Assembly: GCA_024509875.1 (NCBI GenBank)
Contig: JAMPIV010017826.1
Coordinates: 310,001 to 374,000 of the forward strand
DNA length: 64,000 nt
DNA from: Oreohelix idahoensis
Lineage: Eukaryota > Mollusca > Gastropoda > Stylommatophora > Oreohelicidae
Reading direction: 5' to 3'
Part shown: positions 34,130-47,869 of the stretch, piece after piece
Layout of the letters: each line of letters opens with the position of its first letter
Numbering within the stretch: the first letter of the stretch is position 1
Notes under the pieces: generated by a model
What the model saw: the letters and a program-made list of their open reading frames with translations, nothing else
The model's database searches: none
Told to the model about the DNA's origin: nothing
Translations under genes and position numbers: made by a program

Positions 34130-34470
34130 TATGAACATTAATAACACATAAGGAAGGGAAACCTAAGGCCTGTAAACAGTAAATTAATATTAGACAAACA
34201 TAAAGGTATGTTTTCAGGCACTCTTAAGAAATAAAGAAGTAGAACACTTAGACAACAGAAAAACAACAGACGTGAGTGGCTTACCCAGGGTTCGAACCCC
34301 GTATCTTCCGTACGACAACACAGCCTAGCTATACAAGCGAATCACACTAACCTCACGTTCTTTATTTCTTACAAGTGCCTGAAAACATACCTTTATGTTT
34401 GTCTAATATTAATTTACTGTTTACAGGCCTCAGGTTTCCCTTCCTTATGTGTTATTAATGTTCATACAAT
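34130..34470. repeat. 340-bp inverted repeat formed by SINE sequence
   Basis: The left arm (about 34130-34236) and right arm (about 34362-34468) are reverse complements over about 105 bp, e.g. attaatattagacaaacata against tatgtttgtctaatattaat. The centre holds a minus-strand tRNA-like head with the B box ggttcgaacccc (34288-34299). The left arm plus centre is one minus-strand SINE; the right arm is the SINE tail without a head. It can fold into a long hairpin. Confidence 0.88.
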
Positions 34471-34689
34471 ACCAGAAACCTACCCTCTGTTCTATGCTAC
34501 TGTCCTTAAGTCTTCTGTCATTTACTGGACACAGTATCAAGGTCTTTGTCTTGTTTGGACTGACATATACTGCAGAATAGAGGAACAACAGAAGTGATTG
34601 AGTCATTAATAGGCTGAGGTGCCCATTGTAAACTTCCGGTGTTGTCTTGTGTTTCGCACTGATGACCGGTCAGTAAAGCATCCTTTTTT

Positions 34690-34896
34690 GGGGATGCCTA
34701 GCTGGCCGTGAGGTTAGTGTGATTCGCTTGTATAGCTAGGCGGTGTTGTCGTACGGAAGGTACGGGGTTCGAACCCTGGGTAAGCCACTCATGTCTGTTG
34801 TTTTTCTGTTGTCTAAGTGTTCTACTTGTTTATTTCTTACGAGTGCCTGAAAACATACCTTTATGTTTGTCTAATATTAATTTACCTTTCCTTTTA
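34690..34896 (+). mobile_element. tRNA-derived SINE, plus-strand copy
   Basis: tRNA-like head with A-box region tggccgtgaggttagtgtga and B box ggttcgaaccc, followed by the same body and tail (gtgcctgaaaacataccttt, tgtttgtctaatattaat) as in the inverted repeat at 34130-34470. Confidence 0.85.
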
Positions 34897-34904
34897 CCCT
34901 AAAT

Positions 34905-35180
34905 CGAAAATGTTTTTCCCACTGTTTCAAACTTTTTCTATCTCCGTCTGCCTCCCACTCTGCTTCAAACTCTATCCCACTCTCCAAGTGTGTCCCTCAT
35001 GTGTCTCAAAGTGTCTCAAAGTGTCTCCCACTCTGTTAAAACTACCTACCATTGTCCGTGAAGCTATCTTTCATTCTGTATCAAACTATTTTCTAATCTA
35101 CCTCAAACTGTCTTCCACGCTCTTCCCTCTTTTTCTGTCATTGTCTCCCACGGTGTTCACAATCTGTCTTCCCCCCCCCC
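34905..35180. repeat. Degenerate ctgtctcaaact-type repeat, second block
   Basis: Phrases such as cccactctgcttcaaactct and agtgtctcccactctgtta repeat irregularly, matching 29990-30545 in style. A (C)n and (CA)n stretch follows to about 35210. Confidence 0.6.
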
Positions 35181-35384
35181 CAACCCTATCTCTCACACAC
35201 ACACACATTTCCTTTCATTATCAACGAATCTTCCTTAATCATTTGTTCATTTATCCCAGGTCTTCCATTCTCTTCCCAATTCTGCTTCACTTGCCGAAGA
35301 TTCTGCTACCGACGGTGTCTGCCTTCTGTATCTTTCTACCCCTCTTGCTTCGTATATACACACACACACTCACACATAAACAAA

Positions 35385-35698
<314 letters not shown>

Positions 35699-36259
35699 TA
35701 AATTGTCCTTTCTGTGTTAAAGTTTCGTTGCTCTTTCCAGAAAATAAATCAAGATTTTTTATATTCCAAAATGCAGAAAGGGTTTAAGGATGGGAAAAAA
35801 AACCTGGTTAAAAGAGCATTTGTAAACAGAAGACGCGAAAAGATTTTCCAAGAATCTAGTATTCCCTGGAGACGACAGATCTCAAACAGGCCCACCTTTA
35901 CAGTTTGGCCCTGAAAAGGCAATACAAAACAAGCAAAATGAATAAAGTTCGGCTCCAAGAAATTATATTAATACATTTTTGTTGATTGTAATTAACGGAC
36001 AAAACATCCGGTTCAAACCGTAATAGGAAATAATTAGGATATATTGTGGCAATACAGAAATAAAGTTGACGTCATCTGCAAAAAATGAAGCTATGTTTAC
36101 AAGGTCAGGGCACAGAAAGAAACGATCATAGAGACAAGATAAAACTTTAGGAACAAGAGAAAGAACGAAGGAAAATTATTTTGTTTATAAAGGGTGAATA
36201 AATAAAGCATTTAGCACACACACATAAAGATATCAGTATGGAAAGTAAGCGACAAGTCC
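35699..36259. other. No recognisable gene
   Basis: Short frames on both strands at 35714-35958 have no recognisable domain; the rest is AT-rich. Confidence 0.55.
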
Positions 36260-36484
36260 TCTTTCATCTTCTTGGATTCTTAACCGCTGGCTGTCAAAGC
36301 AGTCAGTGGCCGTCACGCCTGGTGGCGTCATGGAGGGCAGCAACAATCTGGCTGCACTTTACTCTGTCGGCGGCCATTCTTCGTGTGGTGCCCTAACTCA
36401 GGATATGCTTTGCATCTCGGCCTTCACCTTTCTCTGCCTAGTCGTTTTTGGTCGGTCTCTCTTTCGCCTTTCTTCTTGGGTACA
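36260..36484 (-). mobile_element. LINE 3'-end fragment
   Basis: On the minus strand this matches the 3' end at 38600-38830: agagagaccgaccaaaaacg, gctgccctccatgacgccac, tttgacagccagcggttaag, ending in aagaagat. Decayed coding remnant of the RT C-terminus (ALHDATRRDGH). Confidence 0.82.
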
Positions 36485-36704
36485 GTACATATAATTTCAG
36501 TTGTGTGACCTCATAGTGCATGATCGAACATATTATTATAATAATTTAAACAACAATATTCATAATTTAATAGTAATAAATAATAAAGATGGTCTGTTAG
36601 CAGATATTGCCGTAGGGGAGTGAAGTGTTAGAGACATGACTACGCCAGGTCCAGCATCGAGAGGTGGGGTAGCCAGTTTCCTTACTTGCTGCCTCCCCTC
36701 CCCT

Positions 36705-36729
36705 CCCCCCCCCCCCCCCCCCCCCCCCC
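36705..36729. repeat. Poly(C) run of 25
   Basis: 25 uninterrupted C residues; its exact length is likely unstable in vivo and in sequencing. Confidence 0.95.
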
Positions 36730-36775
36730 AACTCAAGAGAAAACTCAGACATAATTTATATCTGGGTAAGCTGGA

Positions 36776-36848
36776 ACGAGACGATATCGTGAATCGAACC
36801 CCCATCTTTGCGGTAAGAGACCAGCGCTCTAACCACTCTGTCAATCGG
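36776..36848 (-). mobile_element. tRNA-like SINE head
   Basis: On the minus strand, ccgattgacagagtggttag has A-box character and gggggttcgattc is a good B box about 45 bp downstream. Acceptor-stem pairing is not convincing, so I call it a tRNA-derived SINE rather than a functional tRNA. Confidence 0.6.
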
Positions 36849-37000
36849 ATTCTCATTCCTGTTCTCTTCACAATTTCTCTTTCGCATCCCAAATGAAATA
36901 TGAAGTAATTAGAAAGATAAAAAATAAAGTGGTTTTGCCATCTCATGAGAATGGAGCATGACCAAGAGAGTGATAGAGCGAGACAGTTGACCAAACTTAC

Positions 37001-37140
37001 TTTATGAATGTGACGTGCAGACGATCTGGCCAACAGGTAACTGACGCTTTCTACATCATTTCCAGTAACGGCCATTTCTAAGGCTGTGCGACCTTGCTGA
37101 TCACAACAATCGACCTTGACCTTGCCAGATTCGAGAAGAT
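37001..37140 (-). CDS. Candidate host exon encoding an ankyrin repeat
   Basis: A 140-bp minus-strand exon flanked by a strong acceptor (ttctttatttttaacag ending at 37141) and a consensus donor (gtaagt, 37000-36995). The phase-consistent frame gives LLESGKVKVDCCDQQGRTAL and EMAVTGNDVESVSYLL, matching the ankyrin consensus D..G.TAL..AV......V..LL. It enters with two bases of a split codon and ends in phase 0. It could belong to an ankyrin-rich scaffold or a TRP-type channel N-terminus; one repeat cannot decide. No other exon of it was found here. The longer open frame to 36560 runs past the donor into intron, SINE and the poly(C) run. Confidence 0.6.
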
Positions 37141-37314
37141 CTGTTAAAAATAAAGAACAATGCATTACTGTGGAAGTTAGATTAAGTTTAATAACACAAT
37201 TAATAAATGTAAGATGAGTCGTAGTGAGGATAATAGCAGAGACAGAAAAAAGAACCGCAGTAATATATAGCTGTTGCTTAATTTGAGCAGTGTTTCTTAA
37301 CCTTGTTTGTGCAA

Positions 37315-38180
37315 TGGACCCTTTTGATTGTCTGATGAAGGCTTATACAACACTTTTATTTTTCTGATGAAGGCTATAGACCATTTTGATTGTCTGATGA
37401 CGGTTATACGACACCTTTGATTGTCTGATGACGGCTGTACGACACCTGTGATTGTCTGATGACGGTTATAGATACCTTTGATTGTCTGATGAAGGCTATA
37501 GACTCCTTTGATTGTCTGATGAAGGCTATAGACTCATTTGATTGTCTGATGAAGGTTATAGACTCATTTGATTGTCTGAAGAAGGCTATAGACACCTTTG
37601 ATTGTCTGATGAAGGCTATAGACTCCTTTGATTGTCTGATGAAGGCTATAGACTCATTTGATTGTCTGATGAAGGTTATAGACTCATTTGATTGTCTGAA
37701 GAAAGCTTTAGACTCCTTTGATTGACTGATGAAGGCTATAGACTCCTTTGATTGTCTGATGAAGGCTATAGACACCTTTGATTGTCTGATGAAGGCTATA
37801 GACACCTTTGATTGTCTGATGAAGGCTATAGACCCTTTTCATTGTCTGATGAAGGCTATACGACACCTTTAATGCCTTTGATTGTATGATGAAGGCTATA
37901 GACTCCTTTGATTGTCTGGTGCCAGCTATACGCCTGCTTTGATTGTCTGATAAAGGCTACAGACCCCTATCTTTGATTGTCTGATGACGGCTATAGACCC
38001 CTATGATTGCTCGATGAAGGCTATAGACCCCTTTGCTTATCTGATTACTTCTATAGACCCCTTTGATTATCTGATGAAGGCTATAGATCCCTTTTATTGT
38101 CTGATGACTGCTATAGACACATGTGATTGTCTGATAAAGGCTATAGATCCCTTTTATTGTCTCATGAAGGCTATACACCC
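37315..38180. repeat. 30-bp tandem repeat, about 29 copies
   Basis: Unit of 30 bp (ctttgattgtctgatgaagg, ctatagactc). Because 30 is a multiple of three, open frames persist on both strands (37404-37805 minus and 37459-37725 plus). They are repeat artefacts. The right third is more diverged. Confidence 0.95.
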
Positions 38181-38399
38181 CATTTGGCGGGAGTGTCTTC
38201 CTCTATTTCGTTTTTCTTTGGGGATTCCAGAACTGGGAAAGCTTGTAACGCTATCAGCTGGTTTCTTCATTGTGTGTCTTGTCCAACGCAATATTGTTTT
38301 CTTCACCTCGTTTTTTTCATTATCATTTGCTTGGTTTTTCTTCCATTTTGAGATCTAGAGATTTATCTTATATTGCGTTGTGATTAAATATTTTCCAGA

Positions 38400-38832
38400 A
38401 ATACTTCAAAATTGTCCCCTTTTCACACAGTCTGCCTAAGGAAAATTCTCCGAATCTTTTGGCCGAATACTTTCATTAATCAAGAACTGCTTACTCCGAG
38501 CAACCAAAAAGATATGCACACCATCATAGCTGGCAAATGCTGGAGTTGGGTTGGCTACGTCCTCAGAAGAGACCATGATGCCATCACAAGAACGACTATG
38601 CTGTGGACCCCTGAAGGAAAGCAAAAAGAGAGGCCGACCAAAAACAACTTGGCGGTGAACTGTGGAAGCCGAGATGCAAAAAATGAATCAGAGCTGGAGA
38701 ACTGAACGAAGGATGGCCGCGGACCGAGCAAAGTGGAAACAGTTTGTTGCTGCCCTACAAGACGCCACCGTGCGTGATGACCACTGGCCGCTTTGACAGT
38801 CGGCAGCTGAGGATCAAAGAAGAAGAAGATAA
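38400..38832 (+). mobile_element. 5'-truncated LINE 3' end
   Basis: The plus strand encodes the RT C-terminal tail: FHTVCLRKILRIFWPNTFIN, SWVGYVLRRDHDAITRTTML and WTPEGKQKERPTKN. After a frameshift comes FVAALQDATVRDDHW. It ends tcggcagctgaggatcaaag plus (GAA)n. Related to 36260-36484 and to the 3' end of the insertion at 19205-19558. Confidence 0.88.
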
Positions 38833-38887
38833 GTACTTCATATTTGTATTCGTTTTAATTTCAATATTCCATTCCTAGAACTTTTGT

Positions 38888-39370
38888 TTCGAGCACCAAA
38901 ATGAACCCGATATATCGATTTAGGTTTTGTTCCGAGCACCAAAATGAACCCGATATAACTATTTAGGTTTTGTTCCGAACACCAAAATGAACCCGATATA
39001 ACGATTTAGGTTTTGTTCCGAGCACCAAAATGAACCCGATATAACGATTTAGGTTTTGTTCCGGGCACCAAAATGAACCCGATATAACTATTTAGGTTTT
39101 GTTCCGAGCACCAAAATGAACCCGATATAACTATTTAGGTTTTGTTCCGAGCACCAAAATGAACCCAATATAACTATTTAGGTTTTGTTCCGAGCACCAA
39201 AATGAACCCGATATAACTATTTAGGTTTTGTTCCGAGCACCAAAATGAACCCAATATAACTATTTAGGTTTTGTTCCGAGCACCAAAATGAACCCGATAT
39301 AACTATTTAGGTTTTATTCCGAGCACCAAAAGGAACCCGATATAACGATTTAGGTTTTGTTCCGACAACA
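38888..39370. repeat. 43-bp tandem repeat, about 11 copies
   Basis: Unit of 43 bp (gagcaccaaaatgaacccga, tataactatttaggttttgt); copies differ by a few substitutions such as cgatt/ctatt. Confidence 0.96.
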
Positions 39371-40459
39371 GGGTATTCTCCGGCCTCACAGGGTTTACTT
39401 CTGCCGACCTGGCATGTCTTCATTTACACTGAAACCCACCGCAAGGTCTTTTCTCTTTGGACATGCGCCCTAATATAACCATCGAACCCTGTGTCTAAGT
39501 TGAACCTGGTGCGCCCCACCAAAACGAAAAAAAATTTTATTTTAATTATGTCTTCATTTGACATGTTTCTCAGCATTTTTCTATATATAATCGTTACCAT
39601 TTCATTATCAGCCAGTATTCGCATGACACTAGGAGGTACAGGCAGCGTTGGCATAGCTGGAAGTACTTTTCTGGACAAGTCATTATCAGGGCTCCATCAT
39701 GCTACCAGAAGATAGATAATATAAGTTTTTTGAGGACTTTGTATCTATCAACGCTGCACTTTAGTTAACAGAGTTCACTTATTTTTGAATGGCCAATTGC
39801 GCTTTGATATAACCAACAGATTTAAGTCTAGGTTGAAAGAGCCGTGCCTCGCCACAAGAAGCCAAAACCAGTAAGAACAAACATCATCATGATTTTCCTT
39901 TTAGTTTCCTTAGGGCACCGCCAGAGCAGCGGGTCTACTTGAAGGACGACTGAACCAAACATGATCTTACCGTGGTGGTTTGTGTAACAATGTCTTTGAC
40001 ATGATGAGGTTGCCAGCCCCTTGATCCACTTCACATTAGTCGCCCCGTACCACATACAGCTGTAGTTCTGTTCAATACATCTCGTCATAGACCACGTGAT
40101 CTACACGGGGGCTTGTTCTTTATAATGCTATATTAATTTCTTTGTTCATTATGGCCTTACTTTTACGTCTAATTATTCTTCAAGTGCCATATAGGCTAGG
40201 GTTCCCATAATGTTTTGTTTGAAAACCGGGACATTTCCAAATTTTTACCTAAAAAACCCGGGACATTTTGTAAAAAAAACGGGACATGTTACAAATTAAG
40301 GTAAAGCACAAATAAATCTATTATATATTATATGTTGCACTTAAAATAAGATACTGGTAAAAAAATACACATTAACTAACACAACTTCCACTTTAAAAAA
40401 GAATTCTAAATTACAAACATACTTAATTAGAAAAATCGCACCTTTAAAAAATACACAAT
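39371..40459. other. No recognisable gene
   Basis: Minus-strand frames at 39424-39678 and 39828-40088 show no domain I recognise. The last 200 bp are AT-rich. Confidence 0.5.
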
Positions 40460-41356
40460 AGTCAAGTTTATATTTCAGATTCATCAGAATATTTATCAGA
40501 TTTATGGCCCTGTTCAAGAAGTTTTTTTTCTTCTGATATTTGGACATAGAACTCAGCACAAGAGAAATCCTTAAAATGGGTCTTTATAACGGATAAAGCT
40601 TTCACTGTCTCAATTTTAAGTCTGTTTTTTTCGTCTGTCCAAAGCGCATTTATTAATGAAAAAACACGTTCAACAGCTGCATTGGATCCTGGCAGTGCCA
40701 AACAAAAACTAACTAGGCATTTCAGGTTCTCAGCATTTATATCCTGCTTTGTAAAATAAGCGAACATCTCACACCATTTTTCACTGACACTTTGATCCTT
40801 CAGTTCACTCCACACATTAAATTTGCTTTCACAATATATTTTTACACATGCAAACTTATCAAATAAGTCCTCTTACATTCGCAGTAAAATTTGGTGACAC
40901 TGTCTTCATGAATATGTGGCTTTCTTTGATGTTCTTCCAAGTCACAGACTCCTTTCCCTTCAAATTGATCCAATCCATAGACTGAAGAGGCGTAAGAAAT
41001 GGTGTACACCACTCCTGAATATATTCAATGCAGGTGTCATAGAAATCTACTGCATAGCTTTAAAACTTTTCAACTGTTATGTGTCCTTCTTTTTCTAATT
41101 CTTGCAACTCATTTCTCACAGTAGTGGTAAGAAACTTTTCTGCCTTCATGTAGTTTAATTTTTCCACCAGTTTGTTTACTTCATCCTTCACTTCAATTAC
41201 TGTTGTCTCTTGCTTTTCAACACATTTGATCGTATCAGAAAAGGTTTTTAACTGGCTGGCAATGAAATGCAGGAGTGTAATTGAAAGTGGATTTTCAAAG
41301 AAATTTTTGAGATTGGTAGGACATGTGGCCGGGGGAGTGGACGGGAACGGCACCAA
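40460..41356 (-). pseudogene. hAT-superfamily transposase relic (C-terminal half)
   Basis: The frame at 40815-40468 contains the hAT dimerisation domain (FCLALPGSNAAVERVFSLIN, ALWTDEKNRLKIETV). Upstream on the same strand, 41356-41060 (LSITLLHFIASQLKTFSDTI, VNKLVEKLNYMKAEKF) and, between, YIQEWCTPF and LFDKFACVKIYCESKFNVWS continue the protein with frameshifts at about 41055, 40950 and 40870. N-terminal zinc finger and first catalytic region not found. A functional copy would be a cut-and-paste transposase; this is dead. Confidence 0.85.
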
Positions 41357-42077
41357 ATCAAGTTAGATGTGACCGGGCTTGGTCACGGTGACAAATCAAG
41401 TCTAGTGTGACAGGGTGAGAATGGGGTGGAATCTTTTATCAATGTTCATCTGTTGTTTTACTGGCGACTGCCAGAGATGGTGATTACAGAATAGGAATTC
41501 AACCCAGGTGATTCTTTTGGAGACTCGTAACTGTGTTTATGTTATAGGCTGCATGATCGTCGAAAATATGGTAACATTCTTTTCTCTATTACCTGATGTA
41601 AACAAACGACACTTCCTACTGACGTTCAGGAAATAAGTTCAGGCTGGTGTAAAATATGAATGAACACCTTTATTAAGTGTCTGCACACTCTGACAACTTC
41701 ATAATAGTTCATAAATACTTGTGCTTCTGTGGTATACAAACCATTCATCCCAAGAAATAACACACAGCCATCGAACTTACAAGATGGTCCAAAACCCCAA
41801 AATCACTGCCTCGCTCGTCTCGTGCCTAAAACCAACTCACTTAACCCCCTTCTCTCAAACCATCACTTCCGTCCTAGCTACTGAGCAATTCTACCCCAAG
41901 TTCGATGACGTCATTCCTGAACACTTTAATTAAATCACTCATAGGATTTGTGACTAGTGTTATTACACTAACTAGACACGCTCAAATACTTAGTATTTAA
42001 TCTTGCTAAGTATTCTTACCCTAACTATAATTAAGTGGCAGCACCTTAGTGTTAATCCGACGTAACAGTCCGTACTG
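41357..42077. other. No recognisable gene
   Basis: A small internal repetition (accaaatcaagt at 41351 and acaaatcaagt at 41392) but no coding evidence. Confidence 0.55.
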
Positions 42078-43019
<942 letters not shown>

Positions 43020-43915
43020 ATTACTATAGCTTACAACACAAATGTCTGTCGTCGATTAGAACAGCTTACAGCGCAAACTCCTTTCAGCCATTACTACAGT
43101 TTGCAATTAATTCCCCTTTCAGACACTGTTGCACCTTACAACTTAAAATTATGTAAGCTATTACCATAGCTTACAACACAAACTTTTGCGGTCTATTACT
43201 TTAGCTTATAATACAAACTCCCTTCAGCCATAACAGGTTATAACCTAAACTCACTCCAGTCACCACAGCTTACAACACAAACTGCCTTCAGTCATAACAT
43301 CTTCAACACAAACACCCTTCAGCCACCACAGCTTACAACGCAAACTCCCTTCAGCCTTCACAGTTTACAACACAAACTTCCTCCAGTCACCACAGATTAC
43401 AACACAAACTTCCTCCAGTCACCACAGATTACAACACAAACTTCCTCCAGCCACCACAGCTTACAACACAAACTTCCTCCAGCCTCCACAGCTTACAACG
43501 CAAACTCCCTTCAGCCTTCACAGTTTACAACACAAACTTCCTCCAGCCACCACAGCTTACAACACAAACTTCCTCCAGCCACCACAGCTTACAACACAAA
43601 CTTCCTCTAGCCACCACAGCTTACAACAGAAACTTCCTCCAGCCTCCACAGCTTACAACGCTAACTCCATTCAGGCACCCAGCTTACAGCTGCAAAGTTC
43701 TATTAGCCACAGCAGCTTACAACACAAACTTCCTTCAGCCACCAGAGCTTACAACACAATCTTCCTCCAGCCACCACAGCTTACAACATATACTTACTCC
43801 AGCTACCACAGCTAACAACACAAACTTCCTCCAGCCTCCACAGCTTACAACATATACTTACTCCAGCTACCACAGCTAACAACACAAACTTCCTTCAGCT
43901 AACACAGTGTGGCGG
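43020..43915. repeat. 32-bp satellite, diverged block
   Basis: Units of about 32 bp (cagcttacaacacaaacttc, ctccagccacca), about 26 copies, more diverged on the left. Same family as 45228-47869 but with ctccagccac in place of cgttatccac. Confidence 0.92.
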
Positions 43916-45227
43916 TTGAAATATAAGCTGATAATGATGATTGTCTACTATTTCCTACTTCTTTATTTTGGCTTTTTGTAGATCGTATAGGGTTCGTATC
44001 ATACCCTAAACAGTAGGCAGCTTTTATTTGATGATGTTAAGTTAACTTCCTTCTCACAGACAATTACAACAGTACATAACTGACAGTTGATTGATGATGT
44101 TAAGTTAACTTCCTTCTCACAGACAATTACAACAGTACATAACTGACAGTTGATTGATGATTCAACAATTTGATGAAAGTACTTTACGCTGACAGCAGTG
44201 AACATTAATGTTGAAGTCTATTTACACGAAAATCCTCAACAGTTTGATAAAAATGATATTTCCAACCTTCACCTATGGTAGGCAGACTTATACAGCAACA
44301 ATTTTCAAATCCATTATTTCTACAATGACTTGCTCTTTCGTTCACTCTTGCTGCTTCAATATTTATAGCTGTCTGTGTTAGTTATGGAGGTCACGACTTG
44401 AAAACTACGAATATTCTTCTGTCCTCTAAATTCATCTTTATAGCAACATTGACTTCTCACAGTGTTCTGATATATTTCTTCTGTTCAGCTTAATTTTCTG
44501 CAGTCTTTACTTGGTGTATTTTTAAAGAATACTGGCCTACCGCCAAGTTTATATACTACTCGTTAGACTATCAACTGGTCTACTATGTTGCTTACCAGTA
44601 ATAGACTCTTAAATATTCAACGTACCTGGGTCATTTTGAAAACACACACATTTCCTGAAATGGGTACACTGTCTTCATGTCTTCAGAATAACTAACAAAA
44701 ACTGTCATTTATGACTTATAGACGATCGAGCGTCTGAATGATAGCTATAAACTTTTCTGTCACCACAGAAGCAACCGAAACTCATTTAGGCTTATACTCG
44801 ATAATAACTCTCGATTTCGCCAGCCACTTATAAAATACTATTTTTACACACACTTTGGAGAGAGCCCATTTATGAACCTACGCTAACGCGTTCTCGAATC
44901 TGACTGACTATATTTTGTACAATGATTTACCACAACGACTATTTCCGAAGTTTCTAGATCAGCTATCTCGCAAACAACTCATCAGTTTATAAAATATGCC
45001 CCGTGCAAAGTCTCTTCGCTCCATAGCTGAACTCCCCAGAAAAACCCAAACAGAAAAACGTAATTTAATTGTCGGTCAAGGTCAGTCGTATTAAACAGTG
45101 ATGATCAAGGAACGTTATCCTTACTCTTGTTCTCTACTTCAATGTATTATGTATTATTGCCCATCGATTATAAATTTACAAATCCGTTAATTTCCCTCAT
45201 AAAAATGTTTCTAAGCGACCATACCTG
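43916..45227. other. Spacer with a 63-bp direct duplication
   Basis: Exact tandem copies of a 63-bp unit start at 44029 and 44092 (tgatgatgttaagttaactt). No coding evidence elsewhere in this gap between the two 32-bp blocks. Confidence 0.8.
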
Positions 45228-47869
45228 TTACAATAGCTTACAACACAAACTCTCTTCAGCCACCACAGCTTACAACACAAACTTCCGTTATCCACCACAG
45301 CTTACAACACAAATTTTCGTCACCCACCACAGCTTACGACAAAAACGCCCGTTATCCACCACAGCTTACAACACAAGCTCCCGTTATCCATCACAGCTTA
45401 CAACACAAACTTTCTTCAGCCAACTCAGCTTACGAAACAAACTCCCGTTATCTATCACAGCTTACAACACAAACTCCCTTCACCCACCACAGCTTACAAC
45501 ACAAACTCCCGTTATCTACCACAGCTTAAAACACAAACTTTCTTCTACCACCACAGCTTACGAGACAAACTCCAGTTATCCACCACAGCTCACAACACAA
45601 ACTTTCTTTAGCCACCACATTTTACGACACAAACTTCCGTTATCCACTACAGCTTATAAAAATAACTCCCGTTATCTACCACAGCTTACGACAACAACTC
45701 CCGTTATCCACCACAGCTTACAACACAAACTCCCGTTATCCACCACAGCTTACAACACAAACTCTCGTTATCTACCACAGCTTACAACAAAAACTCCCGT
45801 TATCCACCACAGCTTCCAACACAAACTCCCTTCAGCCACCACAGCTTACAACAAAAACTCCCGTTATCAACCACAGCTTACAGCACAAACTCTCGTTATC
45901 CACCACAGCTTACAACAAAAACTCCCGTTATCCACCACAGCTTCCAACACAAACTCCCTTCAGCCACCACAGCTTACAACAAAAACTCCCGTTATCAACC
46001 ACAGCTTACAGCACAAACTCTCGTTATCCATTACAGCTTATAACACAAACTTCTGTTATCCATCACAGCTTACAACACAAACGTTTTTCAGCTACCACAG
46101 CTTATGACACAAACTCCCGTTATCCACCACAGCTTACAACACAAACTTTCTTCAGCCACCACAGCTTATGATACAAACTCCCGTTATCCGTCACAGCTAA
46201 CGACAAAAACTCCAGTTCTCCCCCACAGCTTACGGCACAAATTCCGTTTATCTGCCACAGCTTACAGCACAAACTCCAATTATTCACCACAGCTTACAAC
46301 ACAAGCTTCCGTTATCCACCACAGCTTACAACACGAAATTTCTTTAGCGATCACAGCTTACGACACAAACTCCCGTTATCAACCACAGTTTATAACACAA
46401 ACTCCCGTTATCTACCACAGCTTACAACACAAAATCCCGCTATCTACCACTGCTTACAACACAAACTTCCGTTATCCACCACAGCTTATAACACAAACTC
46501 CTGTTATCCACCACAGCTTACAACACAAACTTTCTTCAGCCACTACAACTTACGACACAAATTCCCGTTATCCATCACAACTTACAGCACAAACCCCGTT
46601 ATACATTACAGATTATAACACAAACTCCCGTTATCCACCACAGCTTACAACACAAACTTTCTTCAGCCAACTCAGCTTACGACACAAACTCCCGTTATCT
46701 ACCACAGCTTACAACACAAACTTTCGTCAGCCACCACAGCTTACTACACAAACTCCTGTTATCCACCACAGCGTACAGCACAAACTCCCGTTATCCACCT
46801 TAGCTTACAACACAAGCTCCGGTTATCCACCACAGATTACAACACAAGTTCCCGTTATCCACCACAGCTTACAACACAAACTTTCTTTAGCGACCACAGC
46901 TTACGACACAAACTCCCGTTATCCACCACAGCTTATAACACAAACTCCCGTTATCTACCACAGCTTACAACACAAACTCCCGTTGCCTACCACAGCTTAC
47001 AACACAAACTCCCGTTATCCACCACAGCTTACAACACAAACTCCCGTTATCTACCACAGCTTACAGCACAAACTACCGTTATCTACCACAGCTTACAACA
47101 CAAACTCCCGTTATCCACCACAGGTTACAGCACAAACTCCCGTAATCCACCATAGCTTACGACACAAACTCCCGTTATCTACCACAGTTTACAGCACAAA
47201 CTCCCGTTATCCACTACAGCGTACAACAAAAACTTCCGTTATCCACCACAGCTTACAACACAAACGTTCTTCAGACACCACAGCTTATGACACAAACTAC
47301 CGTTATCCGCCACAGCTTACGACACAAACTCCCGTTATCCACCACAGCTTATGACACAAACTACCGTTATCCGCCACAGCTTACAGCACAAACTTTCTTC
47401 AGCCACCACAGCTTACGACACAAACTCCCGTTATTCACCACAGCGTACAGCACAAACTCCCGTTATCCTCCACAGCTTACAACACAAGCTCCGGTTATCC
47501 ACCACAGCTTACAACACAAGTTCCCGTTATCCACCACAGCTTAGAACACAAACTTTCTTTAGCGACCACAGCTTACGACACAAACTCCCGTTATCCACCA
47601 CAGCTTATAACACAAACTCCCGTTATCTACCACAATTTACAACACAAACTCACGTTATCTACCACAGCTTACAACACAAACTCCCGTTATCCACCACAGC
47701 TTACAACACAAACTCCCGTTATCTACCACAGCTTACAGCACAAACCCCCGTTATCTAACACAGCTTACAACACAAACTCCCGTTATCCACCACAGGTTAC
47801 AGCACAAACTCCCGTTATCCACCACAACTTACGACACAAACTCCCGTTATCTACCACAGCTTACAGCAC
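45228..47869. repeat. 32-bp satellite array, left part (about 82 copies)
   Basis: Units read cagcttacaacacaaactcc followed by cgttatccacca, mostly 32 bp. Two unit types alternate irregularly (cgttatccac and ttcttcagccac). 32 bp leaves one frame cycling through all phases, giving a 32-residue peptide period and spurious open frames of 326 and 416 codons. The array is cut by element C at AGCAC and continues at 55615. Confidence 0.96.

Noticed and set aside
34275..34310. tRNA gene suggested by a perfect B box
   Set aside because: No cloverleaf could be drawn; the sequence is shared by neighbouring copies with the same non-tRNA body, so it is a SINE head.
36776..36848. Functional tRNA gene on the minus strand
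   Set aside because: A and B boxes are present but acceptor stem pairing and 3' terminator were not convincing.
36560..37000. Protein continuation beyond the ankyrin exon on the minus strand
   Set aside because: It runs through a consensus splice donor, a SINE head and the poly(C) run, so it is intronic.
37404..37805. 133-codon minus-strand repeat protein
   Set aside because: Product of a 30-bp tandem repeat whose length is a multiple of three; the opposite strand is equally open.
45127..47758. Open frames of 326, 416 and 135 codons rich in Thr, Gln and Tyr
   Set aside because: They are translations of the 32-bp satellite, which lacks stops in its cycling frame; no domain, start context or composition change supports a protein.
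45228..47869. CRISPR-like regular 32-bp repeats
   Set aside because: Repeats are directly adjacent without unique spacers, and the setting is eukaryotic; it is a satellite.
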